A stretch of DNA of 64,000 bases from Cloeon dipterum (GCF_949628265.1 NC_088790.1:22324545-22388544), one strand, 5' to 3'. Positions 48,688 to 63,346 are shown, counted from the stretch's first letter. Notes: generated by a model from the letters alone, not told the origin. Numbers and translations are program-made.

Positions 48688-49649
48688 AAATGTGTATATT
48701 AAAAATAATACTTTATACTTCTTTGTGTGCACCACTGATCAGTTTAGTATTTGGTAAAATCAAGAAATTCGTAAACTAAATAATTACTCCGTATTGTTGG
48801 CTGGTATTGCAGCCAGTTTTGTTTTTCCATAAAATAGGGCTCTACTGTGAAGCCGAAACTTATTGGAATAAAAGAAGAAACTTGTTGTTGTATGCGAATA
48901 AATATTTTCATTTAAGAGCATGTTAAATTGAAAATTTTGATTGAAAATAAAATTTTAAAACTGCATATTTTACTATTTATTTCCATTTTCCGACCATCCA
49001 GAATATTATGCGCAGGGTACAAAAAATGAGATGGTTTAATTAAGTTAGTTTCCCTTGCTATGCGTTGCCTAAAAATTAAAAAGAACGGGGAGATTTTTGA
49101 GAATTTGTATTTTTAACTGTTAAGTTGGACATTTACTCTCGTTTCAGGTAAATATTATAGTGAGCTTCCAATTTTATTGGTTATTTTATCTAGGTACACC
49201 AAAATTAGTTTGCCCTTCTCTTGCAGCGAAGAAAAATGCCAATAATTTTACTCTCCAGAAAATTCACCTAAGTTTCTAGGTAATTTTATTTGTTCACAAC
49301 AGAGCCGCACAATCAGTCAATCAGTTTATCAACTGCAACATGTGCAAGAAATTGAGATAAAAACGAAGCATGTGTTTTGCGGTTGAACCCATAAGTATTT
49401 TATTTTCAAGGAAATTTCACTTTAAGCGGAGGTTTTTCCCTTAATAATTTTTATAAATAGGGAAAATTCTATTTAAGCAATGTTTGTAAGTGGTTAGAAA
49501 GAAGTGGAATTTTGCTAGCAGCCCAAAGCCGCGACCGCTTCCTGCTTTGGCTCACAAACCTCAAATCCAGGAAAACAAGCAGTTTTAGTAAAATTAATAA
49601 TCACAACACAGTAACCAGGCAAACACTTTTGTTTAGGCGTTGTTGGAAA
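48688..49649. other. Spacer between DUOXA and DUOX
   Basis: A 962-bp gap, AT-rich, with AATAAA-type signals near 48868 and 48898 that could end the DUOXA transcript, then the DUOX promoter (TATAAATAG at 49452-49460). Separate poly(A) and TATA signals argue that the two genes are transcribed independently rather than as one unit. Confidence 0.45.
49452..49460 (+). promoter_or_regulatory. TATA box of DUOX
   Basis: TATAAATAG 190 bases before the chosen DUOX start codon. Transcription would start around 49485. The resulting leader is open upstream of the ATG but contains no convincing earlier start, and the chosen ATG begins a clear signal peptide. Confidence 0.45.
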
Positions 49650-52600
49650 ATGGGGTGGCTGACGAAAATCAGCCTCGTTCCCCTGCTTTTCCTGATCGCC
49701 ATCAATTACTGCGATGCCCAGGTACCCACACCGCAAGCACCAGTCGTGGCACCCCCACCAGGTAACAATTAATTCTAAAAGCTACCAAAATTTCACTCTT
49801 AAGACTTGTTAAAATAAGATCCGAGGGAAAAACCTCCCAATGGCCGGTGGATCAAGGACAGGGATCCTAGCTTGAAGACCGGACTGGCAGAATGGCTTCT
49901 TACCGGCTGCTGGGACGATTCGGGCAGTAGCTGCAGCGCAGCCCCTGAACCCCAACACGCCGAATACCCAGGATATGATGGCTGGTACAACAACTTGGCA
50001 CACCCTGAGCTCGGAGCTGCTGGTAAGAAAAAAATCTACAGTTACAAGGAGAGCGCATCTTTAATTTTGAAAATAATGGTGTTTTTCACTACCATCCGCG
50101 ATTGCGTTTGATAAAAGATGACAATTTGTCAAAGGAATAGTGTTGCCATTATTTGTGGTTGCCTTTTGTTTAAATTATACAAATTATTTCCCATAGACAC
50201 CCCTTTGCTCCGTCGGACCCCTGCATTCTACGAGGACAGTGTTTACAAGCCCGTGAGTGGTCGCCCCAACCCTTTCAACCTGAGCATGCAATTGCTGACG
50301 GGACCGATCGGCTCAAAATCCAGGACTGGAAAAACTGCCCTTTTGGTTTTCTTTGGTATATTCTAAAGTAATGAGGGGTTTGCAGCATTTTAACCGTAAT
50401 AATTAGGCCAGCAAATGGTGGAGGAAATTTTGGACGTACAGCGGCCAGGTTGTCCGCCGGAATACTTCAACATCCCGATTCCAGAAGGGCACGAGTACCG
50501 AGAGCACAGCCCGCACCACACGGAAATGCCATTTTTGCGGTCCAGATTTGACATGCGAACCGGATTCTCGCCCAACAACCCCCGCCAGCAGGCAAGTTAA
50601 AAACTAATCAAAATTAGCTTGTCTGGATAAAATTAAAAATTTGGTTAAGGCAGAACCCTTTTCCTTTTTTAAAAAGTTAAAAATATTTTTAAGCTAAAGA
50701 AAAACTAAATAAAGACGGCCAAACCAACAACCAATATAAATAAGCTTTTAAATTCTAAATGTACGCTTCCGCTACCGCTACTTATCGTCTAAACGCAGTT
50801 GAACGAGATAACGCCCTACATCGACGGCGGTCTGACGTACGGCGTGACAAAGGCTTGGGCCGACCAGTTGCGCGTCAGGGAGGACGGCACCCTCGAGAAA
50901 GACGGTCTCCTGGCCTCGGCAGGAGACGAAGGACTCTACCCTGCGTACAACAAACAACGTCTGCCCATGGCCAACCCGCCGCCGCCAGCATTTCACGGGA
51001 GATGGGTCAAGCAGCACGAGACGGCGAACGTCAATAGATTTTTCAGTAAAATTTATTTCCTAGTAATTTAAAAATCGAATTTAATTTTTAATTTAGAACT
51101 GGGAAATCCCCGCGGCAATGAAAACCCTTTCCTCTTGACCTTTGGCATCGTATGGTTCCGCTGGCACAACGTTTTGGCCAAGGTTCTCAAGAAGAATCAC
51201 GGAAATTGGTCCGACGAAAAGATTTTCAATGAGGCCCGCAAATGGTTGATAGCGACACATCAAAGTATCGTCATGTACGAGTGGCTGCCATCCTGGCTCG
51301 GCCAACAACTCGACAATTACACAAGTAATGTTATTTTCTGCTCTTATCACCGTGGTTGTGACATTAAAATAATAATTATTGGCGCTTTCAGGGTACGATC
51401 CCTCAGTGGACCCGCAAATCGATCATTTTTTCCAAACGTCGGCGATGCGGTTCGGTCACACACTTGTCGTTCCTGGCGTTTACATGCGCGACTACGCCGA
51501 GAGCGGCTGCAAAGTCATCGTAGAGCAAAGAGTCGTGCGCACCTGCCAATTCTTCTGGAGACCTCAGGTACCCCATAGAATTGAACTAATAGCAGGATTT
51601 ATTAATAATTTTTTCACTTTAGGAGCCAATGCTATTGAACGTTTCTAGTACCATTCGCAAAGAGGGCGACATTGACCGACTCCTCATGGGAATGGCCAGT
51701 CAACTTTCGGAAGCTGAGGACCACGCAATCGTCGAGGACCTTAGGGGTAAAAATTGGGCCTACGCACCACAAAAATTTTGGTGTTTTCTCGCTACTATTT
51801 AATGGTGTTTGGTAATGGTAAAGGACGATAATTTGACAAGGAAATAGTTCAACTACGATATTTAAGTTTCGCTCGATCCACGCCTTCGTGATGTAAATTT
51901 TAAAGTTTTAGCAAATTGAAAAATGCCATAATATCGTGAAAAGTGGTCGCAAAATGCAATAAACTTTACAGTTTGTGAATATCCTCAGTGAGACTAATCG
52001 AACAATGGGCGATTATCATATTTTGCAAAAGTTGGAGATTTTTCCGAAATTTTCCAATAGAGAAGGGAAAATTGCAAGCAGAAATAAAACGGCTTATAGA
52101 AGTTTTACTTTTTCGTAAGCTAAAAATGTCCATAACATAAGTTTTTTTTCGTTTTATACTGATATATATGGGTCAGTTTCCCCGGGATATTGGAAAGTGG
52201 AAATTTTTTTCATAATCTGTTAAAAATTGCAAGTTTGTTCATCTATCTGAATTTACCTAGATTTTGATCTCATTGTTAGTACCACGAATAATGGCAAATT
52301 TTCATCTGATCTCAAACTAACGGTGTAGCAAGAAAAAATTACAAATTGTTACCAAATCAAAAATGCGCTCTCATTGAAAATGAAAACAAATCCCTTCATT
52401 GAAACTTTCAGGCCGGGTTTTTGGACCTCTCGAATTTTCTCGTCGCGATTTAATGGCAGTCAACATCCAAAGAGGCCGCGACCACGGCATTCCGGACTTC
52501 AACACCGCCAGGGAAGCCTACGGTTTGCACAGATACACCAGCGAAAATAACTTCACCAGGGTTAATGAGGTTTGTATTTCAATATGAGACATAATACAAC

Positions 52601-55600
52601 TAAATTTTTTTCATTTGCAGACGATAAAACAAGAATTGAAGAGGTTGTACACCAAAGAAGGCGACACAGGGTCTGAATGGCTCAACCGCATCGACGTGTG
52701 GATTGGCGGAATTCTGGAAACGACAGACACGCCTGGAGAGCTTTTCTCTGCAGTCATCAAAGACCAATTCACGCGGATCAGAAACGGAGACAGGTTTTGG
52801 TTCGAGAACAAGTACAATAAGTATGCTAACCATGCTTCGGGGTAAAACGGGAATTTATGTAGCGAAATTTAGGCTTTTCACCGCAGATGAAATCGAACGA
52901 ATTAAGAAAATCAGGCTTAGGGATATCCTAATGAGCGTGACGCACATGAAAGACGAAGACATGCAACAAAATCCGTTTCTCGCGCCGACGGACGCAGAGC
53001 TCCCTGCTAATTGTCGGACCAACAATGAATTCGAAAACGGACAATGCACAGGAACGAGTACCGGAGCATGTCGGCATTTACCACCTCTCACTGACAACTT
53101 AGTTGAAAAATGCTCTGCTCCAGAAACGTACGACTATTTCTCAAACAGCGAGGGTTCGTACATCGCCACTTTTGCAGGGTTAGCAGCGGTTATCGTAGGT
53201 CTGTTTAAATATCCACCATAATATAACACAATAAATAAATTTTTGTTCTTTTTCAGGAATGGTTGGAGTAATGTTCCTGAAAATCCATATAAAAAACAGA
53301 ACGTCCAATTCACCCAAGCAAAGAAAACTAGACAAAAATGTGAAAAACCTAAACAAATACAGGTTTTTTACAAGTAAAATTTTCTAAATCAAAATATGAA
53401 AGAAAGGTTAACCGGAAATTCAACTTTTGCAGCTCATGAATGGGTCAGCAAAAAAATCGGCTACGAAGAACGAATTTTGGTCCTAAATATGGATGCCAAG
53501 GAGATTCAAGTCTGCTGCCCAACCGTTGGCAGTCTTTTGCACAAAATTCCCGTGTGTTCCCAAACCAAGATAACGGTTCACAAATTTTCGGACAACTTGC
53601 ACGTCATGATTCGGGCCAAAAACTTGTACGACCTGGTGAGACATTTTTACAATAGAAGTTTATTTGACACATTGACTTGGTTGAAATTAGGTTGTCAAGT
53701 TTGAGAAGCTTTTCGACTGTTATCAATTCTTAGCCGAATTGGACAAATTTATCGAGAGTTTGGGATCTTCGTCAGAAACGTTGTTGACACCCATCAAAAT
53801 GATGCAAACTGAAACTGTGACAAGAGACAAAAGGAAAAAGAGCTTGGAGTCATTTTTCAAAAGCATTTTGTACCAGGTATTTGAGGACACCATCCTAGAA
53901 TGATATGGCTAACGAATATTTTAGTTGGAGAAAAAATCTCAAGAGCCAGGGTTCTTCAAACAATCGCCTGGCGCAAAAATCGAAGCCTCTGCAATGAACT
54001 TGGAAATCACCCTCAACGAGTTTGCTGAGTATTTAACAATGACATCAGAATCCGAGTTTATATCCAAGGTAACTTTAAGAAAGGTTATAATATTGCATTT
54101 TAGACGTCAATGAAAATATTTTGCAGATGTTCAACTTGATGGATAAAGATAAAAATGGGTTCGTTTCCTTCCGCGAGTTTTTCGAGTTATTCGTGATTTT
54201 CAAAAAAGGTATTCAAATTTAATTGAAACAATAGTTTATATAGGTTACAAGTTTGTGCGTTTTAGGCTCTATCGAGGACAAAAGTGATCTGCTCTTTGAC
54301 ATGTACGACATAGATCAGAACGGCGAACTGTCCAAAGAAGAATTTATCAATATGCTAAAGTGATAAGTTTTGATTTCAATTAAGATAGTAGCTAAAACCT
54401 GTGGAATATCTAGATCTCTTTTGGACATTGCTAAAGTCGAAGTGGCGGAGAGCTTGGAATCTGCTGTGATTGCCATGGTCAAGGCGTCAGGATTGGAAAA
54501 CAAAGTACATCCACGTTCAATATTGGAAATATTGAGCTAAGATTGAAATATTCTTTCAGAAAATTTACACAAAGAAGGACTTCCAGAGGTTCATGACCAC
54601 GCAGGGGAGCAGGATCAGCACGCTAAATGTGAACGTGAACGCCGAGGACCATGCACAGGAAGAAGGATATTCCAGAACACGGCGGGAATCAATTATGAGC
54701 ATTTACGGGTAATGTTGTACAAATTCAGAAAAATGCAACGCATAACATTGTTTCTGTTCACAGCGATCCTCGCCAGCTGGCTGCCGAAATTAAAAACGCG
54801 AATGCGCGGAAAGAATCTCCTCAGATCATCAAGGACGAACACGCGATTCCGAGAAAGCAGTCTGACGATGTGGACGAGAAAGCACCGTGGATCAAGCGAA
54901 CGTTTACCCTGTTGAAGAAGTCAGCCGAGAACTGTCAAATGCACATTTTCTGGGCAACCCTGTACACCCTGGTGCTGATTTGCATTTTCGCCGAACGAGC
55001 CTACTGTCAGCACGCTAGATAGAATTTCTAAACCTTTCTTAATAAAATCTACTTAATTTAGATTACTCGGTTGAGCGGGAACACGGAGGACTGCGTCAAA
55101 TCGCGGGCTACGGCGTGACGGTGACGCGCGGAGCAGCCTCCGCGATGATGTTCACATACTCGACCCTGTTGGTCACAATGTGCAGAAACACGATCACTTT
55201 CCTGCGAGAAACCTGGCTCAGCCGCTTCATCCCGTTCGACTCGGCCATTCAAATGCACAAATACATCGCTATGTGGGCGCTTGCCTTCACTAGTAAATAT
55301 ATCATGTTGATTTGATATTTTGTAAGCGTACGTATATTAAATTTGCAGTAATGCACGCCATTGGCCACGCGATCAACTTCTACCACATCGCCACGCAGAC
55401 ATCAAACGATTTGACTTGCCTGTTCAGAAACTTTTTCCATGCGTAATTATATTATTTTTTATACGATCGCGGATTATTTGAAATCAATTTCAGGACGCAC
55501 GAAATTCCAAAGTTCCACTATTGGTGTTGGCAAACCATAACCGGAGTGACGGGGATATTGCTAACGATCATCACCGCTCTGATTTACATTTTCGCCACGC

Positions 55601-57349
55601 CGTACTCGCGCACGAACTTGCACAATTGGTTTTGGAACACACACAATCTGTACCCGATTTTCTACGCCCTCTGCATCCTCCACGGCGCCGGCAGATTGGT
55701 CCAGGTTGGATTTTAAAATTCCCAATTACATCCTACACAGATTCTTTTTCTCATAAGGAACCATTCTTCTACTACTTCTTCCTGGGCCCGTGCGTTTTAT
55801 TCATTCTGGACAACCTGGTCACAATGAGCCGCAAAAAGGTCGAAATCCCCATCGTCCAAGTGCAAATTCTTCCTTCAGGTAAGCACGATAATTATATAAT
55901 ATTTAAAAAAAATACCGAAACAAATTTTTCAGAGGTGACGATGCTGAGAATCGTCAAGCCGTCGAATTTCAACTACAAATCCGGTCAGTGGGTTCGCATC
56001 GCATTGCCGGAATTCAATTCCTCCGAGTACCACCCGTTCACCCTGTCGTCCGCACCCAGTGAGGAACACCTCTCGCTGCACATCAGGGCGGTGGGCCCGT
56101 GGACCTGGAATTTGAGACGCATGGCCGAAACACTGGGCACTTCCTCCGCCCTTCCCAAGGTACAAAATTAAACTATCCGCAACCCGCGCAACGCGTGAGA
56201 CCGGCCGGTTGCCTAACTTTGAAAACTGGTTTAATTTTTAGAGGGTTGTAATGGAAAACGCAAATAAAAAGTGACAAGAATGGATGTTAAATAGGGGAAA
56301 GATTTGTATTTAAAGTGTGATTAATATCACGAATTTTTAATTTAATGATTAAATGCCTTGACGAGTCACAAAGAAGGCACCTCCCATAATTATTAGCGGC
56401 TGGTGCACCAAAGAAATTTTTAGAGATGAAGTTTGAGAGTGCATGGAGGGCAATATTTTCACCGCCACTGTTTAATTTTCCTGCTTTTTGTCTGGTGACT
56501 GGAGAGGAGAGCAAAGCTCATGGCGGCTGACCACGTGACTCGTGGCTGACTGAAACCTCTTGTCTTCTATAAAAATATCACTTACTTGAATTAATTTATT
56601 GAATTCAGGTGTATATCGATGGGCCATACGGTGAGAGTCACCAGGATTGGTACACGTTTGACGTTGCCGTTTTGGTCGGCGGCGGTATTGGGGTCACCCC
56701 TTTCGCGTCCATATTGAAGGACATAGTTTACAATGCCAACATCAAGACAAAGGTTTCTGGCTTCAAGTGCAAGAAGGTGAGATCCCAAACTCAATTCAAA
56801 TAATAAAAATTTACATTTAACAACACTTAGGTTTATTTCTTCTGGGTGACTAAAACCCAGAAGCACTTTGAGTGGCTTGTGGACATCATTCGCGAGTTGG
56901 AAAGTGTTGATTCTAAACTGATCGTGTCAGTCCACATTTTTGTCACGCAGTTCCACGAGAAATTCGACATGCGAACCATGCTCTTGGTAATTAAAAAATT
57001 AAATTTGAGTTTCTTACTCTGATAATCAATTCCCACAGTACATCTGTGAGCGTCACTTCCAAAGAGCGAGCGGCAGGTCATTGTTCACCGGACTGAAAGC
57101 AAAAACGCACTTTGGAAGGCCGAACTTCCGCAAAATGTTCTTGGCCCTGAACGAATACCATGCCAACGTAACTAACTGTGTTGCTTTTGTTGATAAAATG
57201 ATCTAATATGATTTATATAGGCGAAGAAGATCGGAGTTTTTAGCTGCGGCCCGCCTTCGCTGACAAACGCGGTCAACATTGGTGCTGCGGAAGCCAACGC
57301 CCAAGCAGCCGCCGGACCAGTCATTGAACATCACTTTGAGAATTTCTAA
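49650..57349 (+). CDS. Dual oxidase (DUOX), divergent, complete
   Basis: I could join 29 exons in frame from 49650 to TAA 57349: about 1,630 residues, larger than human or fly DUOX. Starts of exons: 49650, 49819, 50197, 50407, 50799, 51097, 51392, 51623, 52412, 52621, 52873, 53257, 53433, 53691, 53925, 54127, 54266, 54414, 54560, 54764, 55062, 55349, 55494, 55758, 55933, 56609, 56831, 57039, 57221. A signal peptide leads into a peroxidase-like ectodomain (about 90-650) with [17 protein letters not shown] and the proximal-histidine motif FRWHN; the distal histidine position reads Glu (GQQMVEEI), as in fly Duox. Then come TM1, two EF-hands ([24 protein letters not shown]), and the ferric-reductase helices. 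The four haem histidines are in MHKYIA...MHAIGH and NTHNLY...LHGAG. FAD (HPFTLSSAP) and NADPH ([15 protein letters not shown]) motifs and the tail HHFENF follow. All catalytic oxidase parts are present. It uses NADPH to make hydrogen peroxide under calcium control. One intron is GC-AG. Confidence 0.94.
50592..50798 (+). other. GC-AG intron in DUOX (intron 4)
   Basis: The exon 4/5 join needs a donor that reads CAG|GCAAGT at 50591/50592. The acceptor ACGCAG ends at 50798. The join gives [16 protein letters not shown], aligning with the conserved PREQINQMTAWIDG segment of DUOX. No GT donor nearby keeps the frame. The rest of the donor matches the strong consensus expected of GC-AG introns. Confidence 0.75.
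51747..52411 (+). other. Longest DUOX intron (665 bp)
   Basis: Most DUOX introns are 50-80 bp; this one, between exons 8 and 9, is ten times longer and AT-rich. I saw no coding exon, inverted ends or known repeat in it. A second larger intron (56160-56608) holds CACGTG and CCGGCCGG palindromes but nothing else recognisable. Confidence 0.5.
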
Positions 57350-57505
57350 ACTGTTTCAGTTACATAATATCTCATTACTGCTTGTGCATTTCAATGTAAG
57401 GCCAAACAACCGAATTCTGGTCAATTTGTTTGCTGTTGTCTGCATGCTTATTACGGTTCTATTTATAGTTTGTGTGTTTTGATGCAAATGTCTCGCTTTA
57501 GCCGG

Positions 57506-57511
57506 AATAAA
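57506..57511 (+). terminator. Poly(A) signal of DUOX
   Basis: AATAAA 157 bases after the DUOX stop. The SDHAF4 stop codon on the opposite strand is only about 50 bases further, so the two 3' ends are almost touching. Confidence 0.6.
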
Positions 57512-57559
57512 ATATTGCATTTATTTCTAACATAGAAGTTGACTATAAAATGTACACAC

Positions 57560-58115
57560 CTAGAAGTCTGAAACTCTCCCCTTTCTTTCCCAGTCCCCAA
57601 ATCTCGTTGGCTCAGGGCCTCTTGGTCCTCCAACCTCGCCGGTTTTGGGGTTCGTGTCGTTGGGGAAAGGAGGCAGTGGGTCTTTTTCCTGGTGTGGATG
57701 CTTGGCTCCTTCCTCTGGCTCATCTAGTCGTCCTAGAAGTTCACTTTTAAAATAGTTTTAAATTTTATGAAAGCAAAATATTACCAATAGGTGTTTTAGC
57801 CCTAAGTTTCTTGGCCATTTCTTCCTGTTTCTTAGGATTAGGCCCCATTGGTCGAGGAGGTGGAAAAAACGAGCCTTTTTTACTGCTTGATGATTCCTTT
57901 CTAATGAGCACTGTCAAGGAACCAGCTGCTACAAAAATGTGTAACAATTATATTAGATCAAGTTAAAATTAATAAGTATTTCGTTAAATTGATCCAGAGA
58001 ATTAATGTTATTGCGAGCATCTATTATGTAACACGTATGTAATAAAAATACCTTGTAAATCCATCGTTCTTGACAATCTTGAAAGTACCACCATTGGGGG
58101 TCGCAAACAGTTCAT
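57560..58115 (-). CDS. SDHAF4: Succinate dehydrogenase assembly factor 4, mitochondrial
   Basis: Three exons on the minus strand: 58115-58052, 57928-57785 and 57732-57560. SDHAF4 binds free flavinylated SDHA in the mitochondrial matrix, limits its oxidant production and promotes pairing with SDHB. The family block is unmistakable at the C-terminus: [20 protein letters not shown] then [19 protein letters not shown], against human ...[23 protein letters not shown]. The exon 2/3 join uses the acceptor at TTCTAG, 57733; the nearer upstream AG would give an immediate stop. Three in-frame ATGs (58115, 58094, 58064) are possible starts. The longest gives 126 residues with a basic, acid-free leader ([17 protein letters not shown]) that fits a mitochondrial presequence; the shortest gives 109. 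The gene is convergent with DUOX and divergent from PSMC3. Confidence 0.9.
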
Positions 58116-58640
58116 ATTGAACGGATCAAACACACTCACGAGGTAAAGACGCTTTTTTTGTTTGATTTCTATTCAGATGAATGAATCAACGTATGTATCT
58201 ACTACAATAAAAGCAGGCAAAACTCTTAGCAAAAGATGAGAACAATATTTTGATGTTGATGTTTTGATTCTGATCCCCTATCCCCTCCTCATTCACATTC
58301 AAACATCTGTTGTGAATTGCTGCCAACTTAACAAAATTCCAAGGGAGACGCATTTTTTATGAATAATTTATTATGTGTACTATCTACATGATTATTAAAT
58401 AGAGCTATGCTTTAACTGTTTGTATTTTTCAACTAATGATTTCAAATATATGTGTAGCAGTAGTTTTTTTTTTTTGAAAATTTGAAAAATGTTTCAAAAA
58501 TAAAGTTAGCCGAACTTGCAGCCTCTGACGTCACTGTTCGGTGCTTATTTGCAGCGCCATCCGTGCTGTCACCAGTAAACAATAAAGTTATCGCTTGCTG
58601 CTTGTGTAGTGGTAGTGTAACGTGTGTACAACAGTGAAAC
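58116..58640. promoter_or_regulatory. Divergent SDHAF4/PSMC3 promoter region
   Basis: About 525 bp between two housekeeping genes transcribed away from each other. A perfect CRE palindrome, TGACGTCA, lies at about 58526-58533, some 110 bases before the PSMC3 start. No TATA box is evident on the PSMC3 side. A shared bidirectional promoter is plausible but unproven. Confidence 0.45.
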
Positions 58641-60756
<2,116 letters not shown>

Positions 60757-60895
60757 ATGGCCTCATTTGTGTCTTTGGCTAACTTTGTCTCGATTTCTTC
60801 TATATTATTAATTTGAGTGAATGTCTGCCTATTATTATCCTTGTGGAAGCACATGAGTAAAAGTTTGTTATTGATAGAATATCAGAATTTTATTT

Positions 60896-63346
60896 TCAGT
60901 ACTTTGAACAAGCTTCAACCAAGGTATTTTTGCTAATTATAGAAGTTGTTGCTATCACAATTTTCGTGCCGGTTAGCGCCTCCAAAATTTGCAGAGCGGA
61001 CACCTCTGCGTAGGTGACGCCACCAATGAAAAAGACGATGTGGGTTTTTGGCACAACAGGGAGTTGGGGTCTGGGTAAATACTCCCCTCTACTTCCTCGC
61101 CACATCGTTGGCCCAGGCAAAACTTTCAGTGCGTCTTCCAGCTAAATAACAAAGCAATATTAATAAATAATGTTCTTGTGACAAGGAAATTCAGCATTCA
61201 AATGGATCAGAAATAAGCTGGTTATTTGATAGGGCTAAATTAATTCTAACCTGAGCAACAGGCTCCCCTTTGATCATCCATTCCATTATTCTGCCCACAA
61301 CTGGGGTGTAAGAGCTGCTGAAAACATAGCTCATGTGCAGTGCAGGCAGAGCTTTGTCAGGCACCTCTTTCCCGTCTGGGAAGAGCACCTTGAACTTCTT
61401 GTCGATTTCCTGCAATTGGCATTCAAACGAAATGTTTTTTTGAACAGCCAGTAAATTAGACCTGAATGGTGGAGGTACGTCTCTTGACCACCTGCGCCAC
61501 CCTGCCCACGATGGAGGTGGACGCCTCCTCCTCCACGTGCAGGCCCATCAGGCCCAAGGAATGCACGGTGCACAAATGCTTGTGGCCGTGGCTCAGCAGA
61601 AACTGGGTCAGAACGGCGTCAAAGTCTTCCGAGAGACCGCACACGGAGAGCAGCCCAAGGAGGCGCATGCACTGACTCAGCGTCAGCAGCCCCTGACCGA
61701 AGAGGTCCTCCACCTGGGAAATCACTCCTTTCCGACCTGACAAGGCCATCGTCTCCGCGATCTGGATCGACTCGTAACTTGAACCAATCTGGAATTTTGA
61801 ATTTAAATTTAGACTAGGAGTAGGAGCAGGATCTATTTTATTTTTAAATTTAATTTTTGACTCAAATTATTTTATTTGTAACGTTGCATTGGTTGATTTG
61901 GCTTTAACTGGACAGACGTGTAAAATTTTAGCAACTCCCCCCCCAATATTCGCAACCTCCTAGAAAATGTGATATACGCTAGATTAAATAATTAACAGTC
62001 TTACATTCGTCGAAATTGGCGCTACATGAAAACTGGTTATCTTTGTGATCGAACAACTCTTTAAAATCTCTATCCATGAATACCAGGTATCAGGTTGCTT
62101 ACTTGTTCAACGACATATTCACAGGTGGCAATGTGCTGCGCAAGTGACTTCTTCAGCTCTGCAGATTGCGTCAGTCTCTCCTTGACAAACGCCTTCATCT
62201 CAGACGGGCTGGATGCCTTGGTGATTTTCGCCGCATCCATTTGCAGCTCCTTTGTCTTGATGCTGAGATAGGGAAAGACGCTACTGAAGTGCAGGTTCTT
62301 TATATGGCAGTACACTTGGTCCGTATTGCTGTTGAGATAAATGCCGTCTGGTGCTGAACTCGCTCCGGCTTCGCTTTGGAATTTGACGTTGCCACAGTTA
62401 GACCCAATTACCTGAAAACATGACACAAGTTGCAAAAACCAAAAAGCAGAAAATTGGCATTTAAGAGGGGTTTGAGATGGCTTTCTAACCTGATCTACTA
62501 GAGCTGTGTATGTGACAGGTGTGAGGAAGACGGAGGGCCAGTCAATATCACGGCAAACAATCGACAAGCTCCCAAGAGTGCCTTCTTTGGACTTGATGGT
62601 GTCTTTAGGCCATGGAAAGCGCTCCATCAACTGCACCACTTTGGTGGCCATCCCACCCTGCGCCCAGAGCAACTTTGGACGACCTATTTTAATGAACTAT
62701 TAAAAACCTAAAAACAACATGAAAAATCGGTATTGTACCAAGAACGAGTTGGAGGGACCACAACGCCTTGGCAATTGGCTTGAGGAGCGTGATGTCCCCT
62801 TGGACGTTGAGGTTTCTGAATGCTGAAGGCATCTCAAGGGACCACAGACCTTGGTCCAGTTTCATCAGCTCAAAATTTAGCGTGTGGATGGTGACAAGAC
62901 CGCAAAGCGCTTCCTCCTCGACCAGTTTCTCAACAGCAAAGTGACTCATCGAGCCTGGCACCAGGATCAGGTGTGGTGACAACGGCTTGCCCTCCTGCTG
63001 CTGCAGCTCAGCCTGGATCTGCTGCAGCACCTGCCGCACCTTTGGGTATTCGCTGCATAGTAGGAAGACGCGCTTCATGTTAGTCACTGGCACGTGGCCC
63101 TCCTCCAACCGATATATTTTTTCGATTCCGTGAGCCCTGAATACCAAAAAATTAAATATCTGCGAGTCTCAAGAGAATTGCCAACCTTAGGGCTTTGATT
63201 CCGGTGAACCTTTGCAGGGGTTTCATAATGGCTGGGTCGATCAGCAAGTCTTTCACGTCTGGAATGCTGTCGAAAATGCTCAGCAACTTGCGCTGCGTAA
63301 TTTGAGGAAGGGCCTCCATTCGCTTTTCCATCGGCAAATCGTCCAT
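60896..63346 (-). CDS. VPS33B: Vacuolar protein sorting-associated protein 33B
   Basis: Seven exons on the minus strand, 63346-63186, 63136-62739, 62683-62490, 62411-62103, 61788-61462, 61409-61251 and 61141-60896, give about 597 residues (human 617). VPS33B is a Sec1/Munc18-family protein that partners VIPAS39 (SPE-39) in the CHEVI complex for endosome, lysosome-related organelle and polarity trafficking. Matching pieces are the N-terminus LLSIFDSIPDVKDLLIDPAI (human YLLEQLPGKKDLFIEADLM), DIDWPSVFLTPVTYTALVDQ (human [20 protein letters not shown]), and the end THIVFFIGGVTYAEVSALQI (human LVVFLGGCTFSEISALRFL). It is clearly VPS33B rather than VPS33A. An AATAAA on the minus strand begins directly after the stop codon. 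Confidence 0.92.
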
